Source: Symbiodinium natans (taxonomy: Eukaryota; Sar; Dinophyceae; Suessiales; Symbiodiniaceae). From it: 64,000 bases of DNA. Made by a program: the position numbers and the translations under genes. The stretch spans positions 310,001 through 374,000 of the forward strand of contig CAJNDS010000102.1 of NCBI GenBank assembly GCA_905221605.1, read 5' to 3'. A model generated the notes under the pieces. The model saw only the letters and a program-made list of their open reading frames with translations. It did not search any database and was not told where the DNA came from. Each line of letters begins with the position of its first letter. The first letter of the stretch is position 1. Positions 1-10,836 of the stretch are shown here, one piece after another.

Positions 1-92
1 TGCATCCAGGTCTCTTGCAGCCAGCCGGGTTCGAGTTAAGTCCGAGGCCCACGTCCTCCCAAACCAAAAACCCCAAACCCCAAACCCTGCAC

Positions 93-150
93 CGCACAAG
101 GCCTTCTCCTCCTCGTAGGCCATAAGCAAGCTAAGGGGGTTCATCGCATC
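93..150 (-). CDS. Candidate internal exon, unknown protein
   Basis: A 58-nt open segment bounded by a good acceptor (TTCTTGCAG at its 5' side) and a donor G|GTGCAG. It encodes 19 residues beginning DAMNPLSLLMAYEEEKALC and ends in phase 1. The composition is convincing for protein, but nothing in it names a family. The following intron is filled with CCCAAAC/CCCTAAA-like repeats (plus-strand sense). It probably belongs to the same minus-strand gene as the exon at 604-732, but I could not join the two in phase. Confidence 0.5.
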
Positions 151-603
151 CTGCAAGAACAAAGGGCTTAAGGGATGCCAACAGAACAATTTTTAGGGGT
201 TTTTCCCTCCTGCGCAGCTGGGGCGAATCCACTTCGCAGGGTTGATGACGAGACGACTTGATATTTGGGGCTTTGGGGTTTAGGGTTTAGGGTTTCGTGC
301 GAAGAGACATTGAAGGCACGGCGTTGGCTCATGTGACTTCCCAAGCATTAGCAGGTTCTAACCCCCCTAAGCCGAAGCCCCCCCCCAAAAAAGAAAATAG
401 TTGGTGAATGGAGCTTTGGGTGCACCCTTATTCCGGGACACCCGAAACCCTACAACCCTGAGCCCAAAGCCCTTTTGTGGAGGTAGGGATACCCGAAACC
501 CTAACCCCTATGCCCTAAATGCTTATGTAGGGAAAGAAGGATCCCAACCCTAGACCCTAGACCCTAGACCCTAAATCCTAAACCCTAAACCCTAACTCTA
601 AAC

Positions 604-732
604 CTGACAATTTGGGGTCCCGAAGCGGTCCTGCAGGTCGTTCTGCCACATCACGGCGCGAGGGGATGCCCCGACATCCCCTGGTAGCATGATTCCCAAG
701 TCGATCCGAGGATCCCTTTTGCCAAAATCCAT
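604..732 (-). CDS. Candidate internal exon, unknown protein
   Basis: A 43-codon open segment in phase 0 at both ends, starting MDFGKRDPRIDLGIMLPGDV and ending with a FGTPNCQ-type tail. The acceptor is CCCAAG directly next to an introner-like element (735-825). The donor is CAG|GTTTAG, and the intron immediately becomes a TTTAGGG-type tract. A second frame is also open here, so the frame is an inference from peptide character and the donor. The family is not recognised. Confidence 0.45.
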
Positions 733-734
733 CT

Positions 735-825
735 TGGGCCCTACTTACCTTACGTACAGTTTAGTAGCAATTGCTCGTACTTTCTAGCTATAACCCGTGA
801 AGCCGTTTGCAAAGAGGATCCCAGG
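735..825. mobile_element. Introner-like element, family B copy 1
   Basis: About 90 bp with imperfect inverted ends: CTTACCTTACGTACAGTTT on the left, and a right end resembling TTTGCAAAGAGGATCCCAGG. The same ends recur at 2942-3021, 27576-27669 and 49877-49959, and as right-end fragments near 20556-20591 and 28141-28182. The copy abuts the exon candidate at 604-732, so it probably serves as that gene's upstream intron. Confidence 0.5.
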
Positions 826-870
826 TACACCAGGGTACATGCCCGGTTTAGCGCTTAAGGCATGCGGTGT

Positions 871-1960
871 AGGGGCGCAGCAGAAGCTGTCCTGCACAAC
901 TGATGGCTTACGCTGCCTCTTCGTGCCTGCAATACCCTCCGAGCCCTAGAAGCTTTCTTGCAACCCTCTCGTATGTACCCTTAAACCCAGACCACCAACA
1001 CCGGCAAGTCAACCTCACAGCAAGACACGGGAGTTCCGAGCTTTGTCATGCTCCCCTTCTGAGGCCAAGCGTCGCAGCGTGTAGAGGTTCCTTGACCGAA
1101 GCATCCCAAGCGTGCAGGGTTTATGGGAATGAGGGTTGAGGATGTTGAGCGCTGGGCTGCACAGGGAGCGGAACCGGGAAGGGGAAACGAACCCCGGAGG
1201 CAAAATCCTGCGTCATGCCGAGCACTCGCAAGAACCGCCGCTGTGTGCGTCATCGAGCTTTCATCGACAGGCGCCCTGTGTTCAAAATGAGTTCAGAGTT
1301 ACCAGAGCATGCAGCTCAGGGTCATATCCATGAACGCTGGCTCCGACGCGCGCCCAGTTTGCCAGTCGTCGTGGCGAGCGATGTCGGGCTGAGCCACATA
1401 CCTGGGCACCATAACCCTAAACCCTAAACCCTAAACCCTCAACCCTAAGAGTCCATGTCTCTTTGTTGGCAACTTGGCAAGACGCTGACCCGGAAACATC
1501 CTCAACCCTTTAAGGGATTTGACGCGGTTACCTAATTCCGGCAGTCCCTATACGCTAAGAGCCAGCAAGTGTAAGCGTCACAATCCTCGGAAACCCCATG
1601 CGCCACGTAATTTGCAGCCCGGCCCACACCTCTCGAAACACGCGTTCCGGCATGTCCTGGCGCTGTGAACTTGGGCTGTGAGGTTAGGCGGTTTAGGGTT
1701 TAGGGTTTAGGGGTTAGGGTTTCTCACAGTTTAATGCGCAGGTCTGCTGACGACGCCAAGCAAGCATGCCATTGACAAGTCGAACCTTCCCAGGAGAGCT
1801 CATTGACTACTCTCACTCATGCGCGTGAATCTGGTGCCTTCTTGCCGTATAAGACACGCACCCCAAGATAAGCAGCTCCCTAAACCCTAAACCCTAAACC
1901 CTAAAACCTAAACCCTAAACCCAGGCAATCGTTGTTATATCAGCTGCCGGACACATGTGC
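871..1960. other. Exon-poor region with minus-strand coding-like fragments
   Basis: Several minus-strand segments read like exons: around 870-950, and around 1215-1370, where two frames are open. I could not choose a frame or build a phase-consistent chain. CCCTAAA tracts lie at about 1410-1450 and 1880-1922, and TTTAGGG at 1692-1722. No plus-strand gene is supported. Confidence 0.3.
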
Positions 1961-2033
1961 CATCATGAAAGCAGTTTCGGATGCCTCCACGAACTGATGT
2001 GAAGCATGGTGAGCTCTTAACCCGCACTGCGGT

Positions 2034-2284
2034 GTAGGGTTTAGAGTTTAGGGTTTAGGGTCGGTTTAGGGTTTAGGGTTTAGGGTTTAGGGTTTAGGGT
2101 TTAGGGTTTAGGGTTTAGGGTTAGGGTCTAGGGTCGGTTTAGGGTTAGGGTTTAGGGTTTAGGGTCTAGGGTCTAGGGTCTAGGGTCTAGGGTCTAGGGT
2201 CTAGGGTCTAGGGTTTAGGGTTTAGGGTTTAGGGTTTAGGGTTTAGGGTTTAGGGTTTAGGGTTTAGGGTTTAGGGTTTAGGGT
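2034..2284 (+). repeat. Interstitial TTTAGGG array with TCTAGGG block
   Basis: About 250 bp of head-to-tail heptamers in the plus-strand TTTAGGG sense, one of the longest arrays in the window. An internal block near 2165-2215 is made of the variant TCTAGGG, so one variant unit has spread locally. Unique sequence lies on both sides, so this is not a chromosome end. Confidence 0.95.
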
Positions 2285-3715
2285 GCCAAAGGATGGCCCG
2301 GTCCAAGCCGAACGCGTCCGGCTCATATAGCTGCAGCATGACGATGGAGGGGTCGTCGACCTTCCCAGGGGCTTCGGCAAGGCGCGAGTGGCTAAGCTGA
2401 GAGTTTTTGGACTATATTTTACCCCTACCCTTCATTAGCAGGTACGACTCATAAAACGGAAGGAAAAGAGGGTCCCAGGTCGACATGGGGCTCCGCGTTT
2501 TTGGGCACCCTAAACCTTAAACCCTGAACCCTGAACCCTAAACCCTAAACCGTATTTTTTTGCTTGGATCACTCCGTAGGTGTTGCTTCGCTTTCGACTC
2601 GCGCACTTGCGGACGGCAGGCGAGGGATCAGGGTGCGATAGCCAGAAACACATGTCGCATGTGATTTTGGGCAGCGGCCGTTTCCGGATGATCCCGGACG
2701 AGCAGGGTAACTTAAGCCCTACGCCCAAAACCCAACCATTCACCCCCCAACCCCCCCCCCCCCCCAGAAAACCTTAAAGCCCTGAGCCTGAGCCCTAAAC
2801 CCTAAACCCTAAACCCGCAAAAAGCCCCATGAGCTAGTCCTGCCAGCAACATAATCACACGACTTCCGGGCGGTCTAGGTTGAAATAAGCTTCATCTCCC
2901 CAAACTCCGGCAAAACTTGGTCAAAGACTCAACGTCTGCCTGGCACCCTCCTTACCCACAGTATTATGGGTTATACCTACTCAGTGAGCTTAATTGCGAA
3001 TAAACTGTGGGTAAATAACCCTAAAGCCTTTTGCATCCGGGCTTGGGGCAGTCGGCCGGGGATGTAAGTTGCGGATCTCAACGCATGGCGCTCGAGCAAA
3101 GGAGCAGCACTACTGACTGCACGTCTCTATTCGACAATGCCAGCGTCGAGAAACAATTTCAACTGTGAGGACGGATCTCAATGCCTGAACCCTAAACCCT
3201 AAACCCTAAACCCTAAATAGAGTCCCAGGAAAAGCGTATTTTGCGACAAGGTCGGGCCTTGCACCTATAGGAGCCCACACCCGTTGCTGAACTTGGCGCC
3301 CTAGACCCGGGGGTAACCTAGGAATAAGAAGGGTGCCCTTTTTGGTTCTAAGGGGGATTATAAAGTTTAGGGTTTAGGGTTTAGGGTTTAGGATTATAAG
3401 GGAACCCCAACCCTCAAAAAATGAAAAAAAGGGGCCTACTCCCGGTCTTGGCCCCTCCTGGAAGAGCAGCTCGATGTATGCGAATCGCTCCTCGTCGTCG
3501 GTCAGCTTTCTCGTTCCGGCCTTCAGGCCCAAGCATTTCGCTAGGGTTTAGGGTTTAGGGTTTGGGGTTTAGGGCTTAGGGTTAAACCGATCCTAAATGG
3601 AACTTCAAACAGTGACCCCCAAGAATATAGGAGGAATGTAACTGGACTATACGTACCAGGGCCCCACATTCCCTGTATACTCCCAATAACGAAAACAAGC
3701 ACACGCACAACAAAT
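2285..3715. other. Repeat-dominated region, no supported gene
   Basis: Short CCCTAAA runs (about 2518-2550, 2795-2815, 3185-3220) and TTTAGGG runs (3363-3395, 3541-3585), a C-rich stretch near 2750-2765, and a degenerate introner-like copy (family B) at 2942-3021. No open segment with convincing splice sites was found. Confidence 0.4.
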
Positions 3716-3960
3716 TCAAACCCTAAAGCCCTGAAACCCTAAACACCTGAAACCCTAAAACCCTAAAAACCCTAAAAACCCTAAAACCCAAAAAAACCTA
3801 AAACCCTAAAAACCCTAAACCGCTAAACCCCTAAACCCCTAAACCCTCTCAACCCCTAAAGCCCTAAACCCTAAAACCCTAAAACCCTAAAACCCTAAAG
3901 CCCTAAAGCCCTAAAGCCCTAAAGCCCTAAAGCCCTAAACCCGAACCCCTAACCCCTAAA
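3716..3960 (-). repeat. Degenerate CCCTAAA(A) array
   Basis: About 240 bp of irregular units CCCTAAA, CCCTAAAA, AACCCTAAAA and AAAGCCCT. Unlike the near-perfect arrays elsewhere, unit length drifts between 6 and 9, including a local run of CCCTAAAG variants near 3895-3940. It looks like an older, decayed telomere-like tract. Confidence 0.9.
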
Positions 3961-5084
3961 AACCGGTGGGCACTCCCAGGGCGCCTGATGCCCTTCGAGA
4001 CGCCGCGTCGCCTCCGCGGCGATTCGCAGCATCTCCTCCATGGCCTGCGCCGGGTAGAAGAGGTTGGCTATTGTAGGGTTTATAGGGTTTAGGGTTTAGG
4101 GTTCCCATCTGATGTTGAAGGCGCAGGCTAACCATGATGAAAAATTTTTATACCTACTGAACATTCACATCATACATACCACAGCACACCGCAACGTAAC
4201 ATAACATGCAACAGCATAAAGCTAAGAATGATATTCGTATGCACGCACATGCAGATATATGCCGCCAAATGCTATATACACATGCCCGCACTGCACACAC
4301 AGGTACATATGTATATACACACATACATCAAATTCAGCATCTCTAAATGCACATCTAAGTCATCTCTCGGCTCCATCCTTCCGTAGCCGGAAGAAGGCGA
4401 TGCTTCTGTGCTCCTCACTGCGGTAGTACACTCCTTGGCGACACTGCTGAGGTGTAGGGTTTAAGGATAAACTCTTCAAACCCTAAAAGTTTTAGACCCT
4501 ACACCCCAAATCCCAAACCCTAAACTCCGACTTGGGGGTTGAAAGGGTTTAGGGTTCATAGGGGCTTCGGGCTATCGTGAGGGTGTCAGGGTCTAGGCTT
4601 GACCGTCGTTCGGGATCAGGCGGGTGCGGGGAGGGGGGGGTTCCAATGTTTAAGGGTAGGGCGTATAAGTTCAGGGGTTTGGGTGGGCTTCTGGATTGGG
4701 ATTTTTAGGGGCCCGGGCAGCCAGGGAGATTTCTCCGAAGAAGCCATAGTGAGCCCAGCTGCGCGAGAACAGTCCGAGCAGCCCACACCCTGAACCCTGT
4801 TTATCTGAACCCTTCAGCCCGAACCTGGCAAACTGCCTGGTTTGGGGCCTTTCGGGGTGAACTATAGGCCCGAATTAGGGTTTGGAAGCTGATAGTTGCT
4901 GAAGGAGTGAACGCGCGCCCTAAACCCCAGACGCCCTGAAGCCTAAGTAACCACCCTACACACCCCAAGGTGTACAGATCCACACAGCCTATCGGCCACT
5001 AGCATCGCTCTACTTTCTCTCATTTCAGGATGTTTCCGTGCTTTCGGCCGCTGCCTTCTGCTTTTCTCATCTGAGCGATTGTTG

Positions 5085-5102
5085 TTGTTGTTGTTGTTTT
5101 TT

Positions 5103-5133
<31 letters not shown>

Positions 5134-5147
5134 GGGAGGGGGGGACG
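5085..5147. repeat. (TTG)n, poly-T, poly-G low-complexity tract
   Basis: A short TTG microsatellite runs into about 16 T and then about 30 G with one interruption. Similar long G or C runs occur at about 9757-9771, 15879-15900 and 52538-52558. Such homopolymers are assembly- and sequencing-sensitive. Confidence 0.9.
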
Positions 5148-5206
5148 GAACCCAGCAGCCTGTGGTGTTGGGAATAGGCCCTGAACCGTCACACCCAAAG
5201 CTACCA

Positions 5207-5311
5207 TTTGCTTAAGAACCCACCATAAAAAAACACACACAAAAAATAGCAATCCCTAAACTACCCTTATAAGGAAAACATGTGTTTGTTTTTTGGGGGT
5301 TCTTAAGCAAA
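5207..5311. mobile_element. Introner-like element, family E copy 1
   Basis: About 105 bp with near-perfect inverted ends TTTGCTTAAGAACCC and GGGTTCTTAAGCAAA. Related copies: 42534-42728 (longer), 46752-46877, and a decayed one at about 9529-9655. The interior is A/T- and C-run-rich and has no coding capacity. Confidence 0.65.
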
Positions 5312-5405
5312 CCCTAAACCCTAAACCCTAGAAAGTGTCCAAAGCCTTTCTTTCGATGCATGCCGCGAGTCGCACCCGAGCTTCGCGGGGCGAGGTGCAG
5401 ACCTC

Positions 5406-5533
5406 TTCAGACTTGGGAGGTTTAGGGCTTGGGGTTTATAGGGTTTAGGGTTTAGGGTTTAGGGTTTAGGGCTTAGCTAGGGTTGAGGGTTTAGGGTTTA
5501 GGGCTTAGGGTTTATAGGGTTTAGGGTTTAGGG
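5406..5533 (+). repeat. TTTAGGG tract with variants
   Basis: About 130 bp of TTTAGGG with TTATAGGG and TTAGGGC variants, downstream of the FHA gene's 3' end. Confidence 0.9.
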
Positions 5534-5851
5534 CCGCCTGCCTAGTAGTCTGTGTTGCGTATCGGCCCATCTACAGCTCGTTGATATCTTGATAGCACAT
5601 ACCTGTGACTCCCAAACCCTGCCAAGTACTAGGCAATAACCCCCTAGATATAGGGTATAACACCTCAAAATAGTAGTAGGTAACTAGAGCCCCACTGAGC
5701 ATGGCCTTGCACGACTGTCGATAGCATGCCACGACACCCAACACCCTATGACCCAACAGCAGGTAAGCAACCACGATCCACTTGTACCAAGTCTAGCACC
5801 CAGACTTTCCGGCTATAGAACCAGACCCTAGCAACACATTACTACCGGCTA

Positions 5852-7447
5852 CTAGCAAAGGAGCGACCTTTTTCCAAGGTCTCTGAGTCGTTTCTGAGGC
5901 TTCGTCAAGGTCGCAGCCATCTGAACCTCCTCCATTTGCTCGGAGGGCGGCGAAAGTGACCGGGCTGGTGACGTCGGCTCAGCATCCTCCTCTGCAAGCT
6001 GAGTCGCGTCGTCGGATGTGGGCGAAAGTGGGCAGGCCGGTGATGTGGGCTCATTATCCTCGGCCACTTCGGTCACGTCATCCGAGACGTCGTCCACGAC
6101 TGCTGTCTTCAAAGTCGTCAAGCGCGCTGATACTAATGCTTCCTCCGTCGACTCGCGCGGCTTTTGTGCCGTGTCCTTGACTCTCGACTCCTTTCTTTTC
6201 TTCTTCCGCTTCGCACTTGATGTCCTGCTGGAGGCATCATGAGATTTGAATGCTTTCGGCTTGTCCTTGCCCTTCTTGTGACGGGCTTTATGTTTCGAAC
6301 CTTCTCCATCATCAGACCTCTTCTGATCCCTCTGCGGCAAACCCCGGTGCTTGTCCAACGGTGCCATCCTCGAGCTTTCCCCCCAAAATTCCGGCGCCAT
6401 CTCCGTGGTGGCAAGCAAGCTCGGCAAGCCCCAGGCAGCCGCCACTTTAGGATCCAGCGCTGGAGTGGTGGGATGGTGTGCGCTTGGGGGCGATGCTTGG
6501 GTCGGCGGGTGTGTGTCTGGTGTGTCGGCGCTGTGCTTGGGTGCTGGCGGCAGCGGTCGCGCTCCTACGCCCTGTGCCGGTGGCACCTGCGGCACCACCT
6601 CTGACATCTCTTTGGATCGCTTCGCTCGCTTTCCGGCTGCATGGTGCTGTGCCTGGGTGTCAGCTTTGCCACCCATGCCCATCCACTGCATCCGCGCTCG
6701 CACGTGCTCGTCCATGAGCTGCTGAGGGACAGCACTCTCTGGGGGGTTCTGCAACGGCGGTGACAGCTCCGGGTTCGAGGCGGGCGTAGTTGAGGAGACC
6801 TGGGACATCTGTGGAGGTGGTGGGGGCTCCTCGAAGGCGCCTCCATCCAAATCGGGCGGCGGCGGAGGATGCGGCCTCTGCAAAGTCGGCTCAGGGTTTG
6901 CGCGTGACGCGTCTCGTTTCGGGGAGTCCAAGGCAGCCTCAAATGGATGCCACTCTTCACCGTCCAACTCGGCATCCTCCCCCGCAAAGACCTGGCTCTG
7001 GATACTAATTGTCAGGGTCGCGGTTGTTGTCTGCGAGATGGAGCCCCCGCGACTTCCGCGGGCAGGCATCAAGACCTGCCATCCGCTGCCCAGAACTCGG
7101 AACGAGCCACGGTGCAGAGGCTCCCACACATCTTTGGTGCTAGGCCTTGGGCAGGACGGTCGCACAGCCGTCCCGTTCTTGGAGTTGTCCCTGATGCACA
7201 GACCACCCACTTCGAGCTCACTGGCGGAATTTCGGATGAAGAGCTCCGCGTGGAACTGCGACACTCCATCACGGTCCACGGTCACATCATTTGAGGGGCT
7301 TCGCCCGACACGGATGACCTTACCCTCTTGCAGCGTGAAGTCCTGAACGCGCTTCGTAGCTTCGTGGAGAATCCTGACACGGCACTTCACCAGCACAGAT
7401 GTCTTTGCCTGCTCCTTGTCATCAATGCCCAATTCCATGCCATCCAT
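5852..7447 (-). CDS. FHA-domain protein, intronless
   Basis: An uninterrupted 531-residue ORF. Residues about 19-105 form a forkhead-associated domain, a phosphothreonine-peptide binding fold: VIRVGRSPSND carries the Gly-Arg of the binding loop, SQFHAEL the Ser-x-x-His, and DNSKNGT the Asn-Gly. The rest is low-complexity: Pro-rich (about 165-240), then Lys/Ser/Arg-rich (about 380-440) and Asp/Glu-rich with repeated SPTSDD/SPPSE-like phrases. No kinase, RING or BRCT domain is visible. The start is supported by an in-frame TAG six codons upstream. Being intronless among intron-rich neighbours is odd and may mean retroposition, but I see no relict spliced leader or A-tail. A role in phospho-dependent protein binding is inferred from the domain only. 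Confidence 0.85.
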   Translation of the reverse strand: MDGMELGIDDKEQAKTSVLVKCRVRILHEATKRVQDFTLQEGKVIRVGRSPSNDVTVDRDGVSQFHAELFIRNSASELEVGGLCIRDNSKNGTAVRPSCPRPSTKDVWEPLHRGSFRVLGSGWQVLMPARGSRGGSISQTTTATLTISIQSQVFAGEDAELDGEEWHPFEAALDSPKRDASRANPEPTLQRPHPPPPPDLDGGAFEEPPPPPQMSQVSSTTPASNPELSPPLQNPPESAVPQQLMDEHVRARMQWMGMGGKADTQAQHHAAGKRAKRSKEMSEVVPQVPPAQGVGARPLPPAPKHSADTPDTHPPTQASPPSAHHPTTPALDPKVAAAWGLPSLLATTEMAPEFWGESSRMAPLDKHRGLPQRDQKRSDDGEGSKHKARHKKGKDKPKAFKSHDASSRTSSAKRKKKRKESRVKDTAQKPRESTEEALVSARLTTLKTAVVDDVSDDVTEVAEDNEPTSPACPLSPTSDDATQLAEEDAEPTSPARSLSPPSEQMEEVQMAATLTKPQKRLRDLGKRSLLC

Positions 7448-8207
7448 GGGTGGGATGCTTCGCTATGGCCGTGCCATCCATACGCAGCTATCGCAGCCTC
7501 GCGCGACACTCCATCAGGCCAAATCGGGCCAAATGGAGAAATGTGTGCCGGTGGTCAAACATGTTCAGTAAGAACTCAAAAGCACTGCAACTCCAAATTA
7601 TTCTTGTCCTAAGGGTACTGGGGCGAGAGGCTGCCTTCGCAAGCAGCAGACGCGGGTGCTGCATAGTGTGGCTGTGTGCTGCGATCTCTTCTGCAGTCCA
7701 TGCCACATGTCGCTGCGAGCTCAAGTCAAGTGTGCGGTCACGGCTCCGGCGCCCGGAAAATAAATCCGAAACCCTAAACCCTAAACCAGCCCCCAACTTG
7801 CATCTACCAGTACTACCGGCTTCTGGCTGCACAATCTCTAGGGGTTGTACCTTGGACCCTTAAGGTTGTCACGTACCCTTTGGGTTTTGGGGAGCCTTTT
7901 TTCAAGATCCTTCAGGTGATATGAAGGGCCATCCTAACTGCGGAGCCTCTTCCAAGCTTGGGCTGCAGAAGGGGAAGTGGACGGCTGGGGGTTTAGGGTT
8001 TAGGGTTTAGGGTTTAGGGGCATATGTGGGCGCATAGTTCGGATAGTGTCAGCCGCGTACAAGAAAAGAAGTTAAAAGGGTATGAACAGTAGCAAGAAAG
8101 CAAATGGCATGTGAAATGTCACGGTTAGGAGCTACTGCATGCAGGAACAACTTTACGTCGCACAAGGCGAAGAATGCTGGTGGAACTTGATGTTGCAAGT
8201 CTCCCGC

Positions 8208-8972
8208 CTGTGATTTGTGCTCGTTGTCGCTGATCTGGAGAACAGGAACGAATCCTGATGGCAGCAAACGGCATTCACAGTAGCTGCCGACGGGGCCAGA
8301 GGACATCCTACAGCGGTGGTATTGTGCGAGGTCGTGTTGGCAACAGCTTTGCAGCCGGGCGTGGTCGTCGTTTCGTGTAGTCGTCGAAGCACACTTCGTC
8401 ATCGTAAAGCTACAGCAGCAAATGCCATAATGTCACCCATGTTACTACTCTGAATATTCTTCAAGGAACTTTGCTGGACATGGGTTAGGATGGCCATGGC
8501 GAGGTACCCTCTGTATCAGGCTTGCCAACAAGACACGACAAACCCTAAACAACAAACCCCACGAGCCATCAACCCCACGTCCTTGCCTGAAAGGCGTCCT
8601 GTCTTTGCAGACTTGCCCTTCCTTGGTAGCCCAGCAACCATATTGTGATAAGGGCACCCTTTTTTGCGGTTGGTTATTTTATAAGGGAAACCATAAATCA
8701 AAAAAAAGTAAAGGGTACCACTGGGCTACGAAGCTTCACGTTCAGCCCTTTGCCGGTGCCGTGGCCGTCCATCATCTTGGAGATGGCGTCAGCCTCAGCT
8801 GTCTAGGGTCTAGGGTTATGGTTTAGGGTTTAGGGTTTAGGGTTTAGGGTTTAGGGTTTAGAGTTTAGGGTTTAGGGTTTCGGGTTTCGGGTTTAGGGTT
8901 TAGGGTTTGTCAACTGGCGTGAACTGAAGCCTCGGGTGGACCTTGAGCCGTTTTGGGGAGCACATCGGAAGC
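8208..8972 (-). CDS. Four-exon fragment of a dinoflagellate-type gene (GLNVK..KGKSAKTG..LSGFVP)
   Basis: Four small exons chain in frame: 8942-8972 (31 nt), 8735-8798 (64 nt), 8587-8621 (35 nt) and 8208-8254 (47 nt). Acceptors are TATCAG, GACAG, CCAAG and CATCAG. Donors are GT, GC, GC and probably GC. The joined peptide runs from ASDVLPKTAQ through DGHGTGKGLNVK and KGKSAKTGRLSGFVPVLQ to ISDNEHKSQ. I recall this GLNVK-GKSA-LSGFVP-LQI pattern from many dinoflagellate proteins of unknown function; that recall is the only family evidence. The intron 8622-8734 is essentially one introner (8627-8728), and the intron 8799-8941 holds a telomere-like array. The gene continues on both sides, and I could not place the next exons. 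Confidence 0.7.
8627..8728. mobile_element. Introner, family A copy 1
   Basis: 102 bp with inverted ends TAGCCCAG and CTGGGCTA. The second copy, at 18197-18294, shares most of the interior. Here it occupies nearly the whole intron between two minus-strand exons that join in frame, leaving only 5-6 extra bases on each side. Confidence 0.7.
8811..8908 (+). repeat. Intronic TTTAGGG array
   Basis: About 13 near-perfect heptamers with a few TTTCGGG and TTTAGAG variants, lying inside the intron 8799-8941 of the minus-strand gene. In transcript sense it reads CCCTAAA. Confidence 0.9.
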
Positions 8973-9008
8973 CTGATAGAGGTTCATAACCAAGACTCAG
9001 TTGTCCTT

Positions 9009-9096
9009 GTCCAGTACCTAGGGGTTTTAAAGGTTAACCTTTGGGAACATAAGGGGAATATTTTAACCCAAAAAGGTTACCTACTCTACTACTAAG
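9009..9096. mobile_element. Dispersed element family F copy 1
   Basis: About 88 bp, starting near CCAGTACCTAGGGGTTTTAA and ending with CTACTCTACTACTAAG. It is nearly identical to 30206-30300, which has a few extra bases before the end. The inverted ends are weak. A decayed relative may lie at 9130-9205. It sits just upstream of the minus-strand exon 8942-8972. Confidence 0.6.
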
Positions 9097-9099
9097 AAG

Positions 9100-9534
9100 A
9101 GGCAGATGCCAACCTACTGCTTACTGTAGTTGTCCAGCATCCTGGTTTCTAAGGGGCGTATGATACCCCATAGAAAGGCTAAAGGTGACCCCCTCTTCTA
9201 CGAAGCCGCCTATAGGTACAGAAACAAGACAAGAGAGTTGAGAGAAGTGCAGGTTTCATCTTCGTGGCTTCACTGCTCTTCGCCTTTGACGTTCGAGGCC
9301 GAAACCAGTTTCAAACCCCCAACTAAACCCTGAACCCTAAACCCTCAACCCAAGTAACCCTAAACCCTCAACCCAAGTAACGCTAAAGCTTCAACCCAAG
9401 TAACCCTAAACCCTCAACCTTAGTAAACCCCAAATAGTCAATAGTCCCGACGGCTCCAGAGCCTTAACTCCCTAAACAACCCTAAGCCTCAAAAGCGTGA
9501 CAGCCCCATGCTATCACTCTTTGCTTCAGAACCC

Positions 9535-9565
<31 letters not shown>

Positions 9566-10630
9566 AAAAACTGAAAAAATAGGAATCCCTACATTGCCGG
9601 TATAAGGAAAGAACGTTTAAAACACAAAGAAAAAATCGGTGGTTGAAAAACCCTAAACCCTACACCCTAATCTCCGACGGGTGGCGGAAGTGGGCCGAAA
9701 CACGGCAAACCACTTGGTCTCCTGGAGCCCCGCTTGTAGGCTTTTCCTCGCGAGGGGGGGGGGGGGGGGGAAATTGTAGGGTTAGGGTTTAGGGTTTACG
9801 GGTTTAATTGCATTTTTTTTTCCAAGGCCGGGCTTCGGTTGGTTGACGGGGGGGGGGGGGTTTAGGGTTCAGGGTTTAGGGCTTAGGGTTTTTTTGCCAC
9901 ACGCCAAGCAGCACGGTTTAGGGTGTAGGGTTTAGGGCTGAGGCTGGGGGGCCCTGCAAAAAAACTCATCTGTCGATGGGTTGTTAGGCTTGCTTTAGGG
10001 ATTAGGACTCATCGAGGATTGAAATCTATTCTGAAGCCCCCTCTGCTGACTCTACGGGACTTCAGGGGTTGGAGGAGTTTTGGTTTCGGCCTGTTTGGCT
10101 GCACTCACTCTGTTCTCTTCTGCTCCAACTCCATGCAGAATCCGAGCCGCTGGCGTCTTCCGTGTTCGGCTGTGCGCGCACCGTCTGTCGATATAGTAAT
10201 GCACAAGAACGAACGACAGAAGACTCCATATAGCAGATCGACCGCCCATGGTTCCGTAACTCACGGCCTCTGCTCTTCGGAGCTGTTGTGGTCTAAGCCT
10301 GGACTTAGAAAATTGAACCCTAAACCCTAAACCCTAAACCCTTTTTGCATCCGGGCTATGATGTCCTGGCCGGAAGAAAGTCTTAGCAACACCCGCAGAC
10401 CCTAGCACTCGTGGCTACGACTGAAAGCCTTGCGAATCCATGAGTCCCTAAACCCTCAACCCTAAACCCTAAACTCTAAACATCCCTAAACCCTAAACCC
10501 TAAACCCCAAACCCCAAACCCTAAACCCTAAACCCCAAACCCTAATTGGACCCAAGGAAGCGGGCCGAGCAGCTGCTTGAGGTAACCAGCCGGGCCCTGC
10601 TCGTCCCCCTTACTCAGGAAAGCCTGAGCT
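9100..10630. other. Repeat-rich region without a supported gene
   Basis: Contains CCCTAAA-like tracts with AAGTAACC spacers (9320-9430), poly-A and poly-C around 9535-9570 inside a decayed family E element (about 9529-9655), a G run near 9757, and CCCTAAA tracts at 10315-10345 and 10450-10545. A 103-codon plus-strand ORF at 10019-10330 ends in repeat sequence and has no convincing protein character. Confidence 0.35.
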
Positions 10631-10631
10631 T

Positions 10632-10719
10632 CGGTTTGGGGTTGAGGGTTGAGGGTTTAGGGTTTAGGGTTTAGGGTTTAGGGTTTAGGGTTTAGGGTTT
10701 AGGGTTTAGGGTTTAGGGT
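10632..10719 (+). repeat. TTTAGGG array
   Basis: About 12 head-to-tail heptamers, directly followed by the family J element at 10725-10836. Confidence 0.9.
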
Positions 10720-10724
10720 ACCCT

Positions 10725-10836
10725 CTTGGGGCCGAAGTGGACCCTAAAAGGGCTTATGGTTCATATACCTAGGATAGGAGTTATAGTAGTATAAGGCCTA
10801 GGACCCCCCAATTTTAGGGTTCATGTGGTCCCCAAG
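10725..10836. mobile_element. Introner-like element, family J copy 1
   Basis: About 110 bp with ends like CTTGGGGCCGAAGTGGACCC and TTTAGGGTTCATGTGGTCCC, and an interior carrying TTCATATACCT and TATAGTAGTATA. Relatives lie at 31027-31112, 53396-53507 and 53797-53908; partial copies lie at 43920-43983 and, inverted, 52560-52638. Confidence 0.6.

Noticed and set aside
2034-2284. True telomere or chromosome end
   Set aside because: Arrays occur in both orientations across the window with unique DNA and exons on both sides.
5956-7346. Several plus-strand ORFs of 65-124 codons
   Set aside because: They are shadows of the minus-strand FHA gene.
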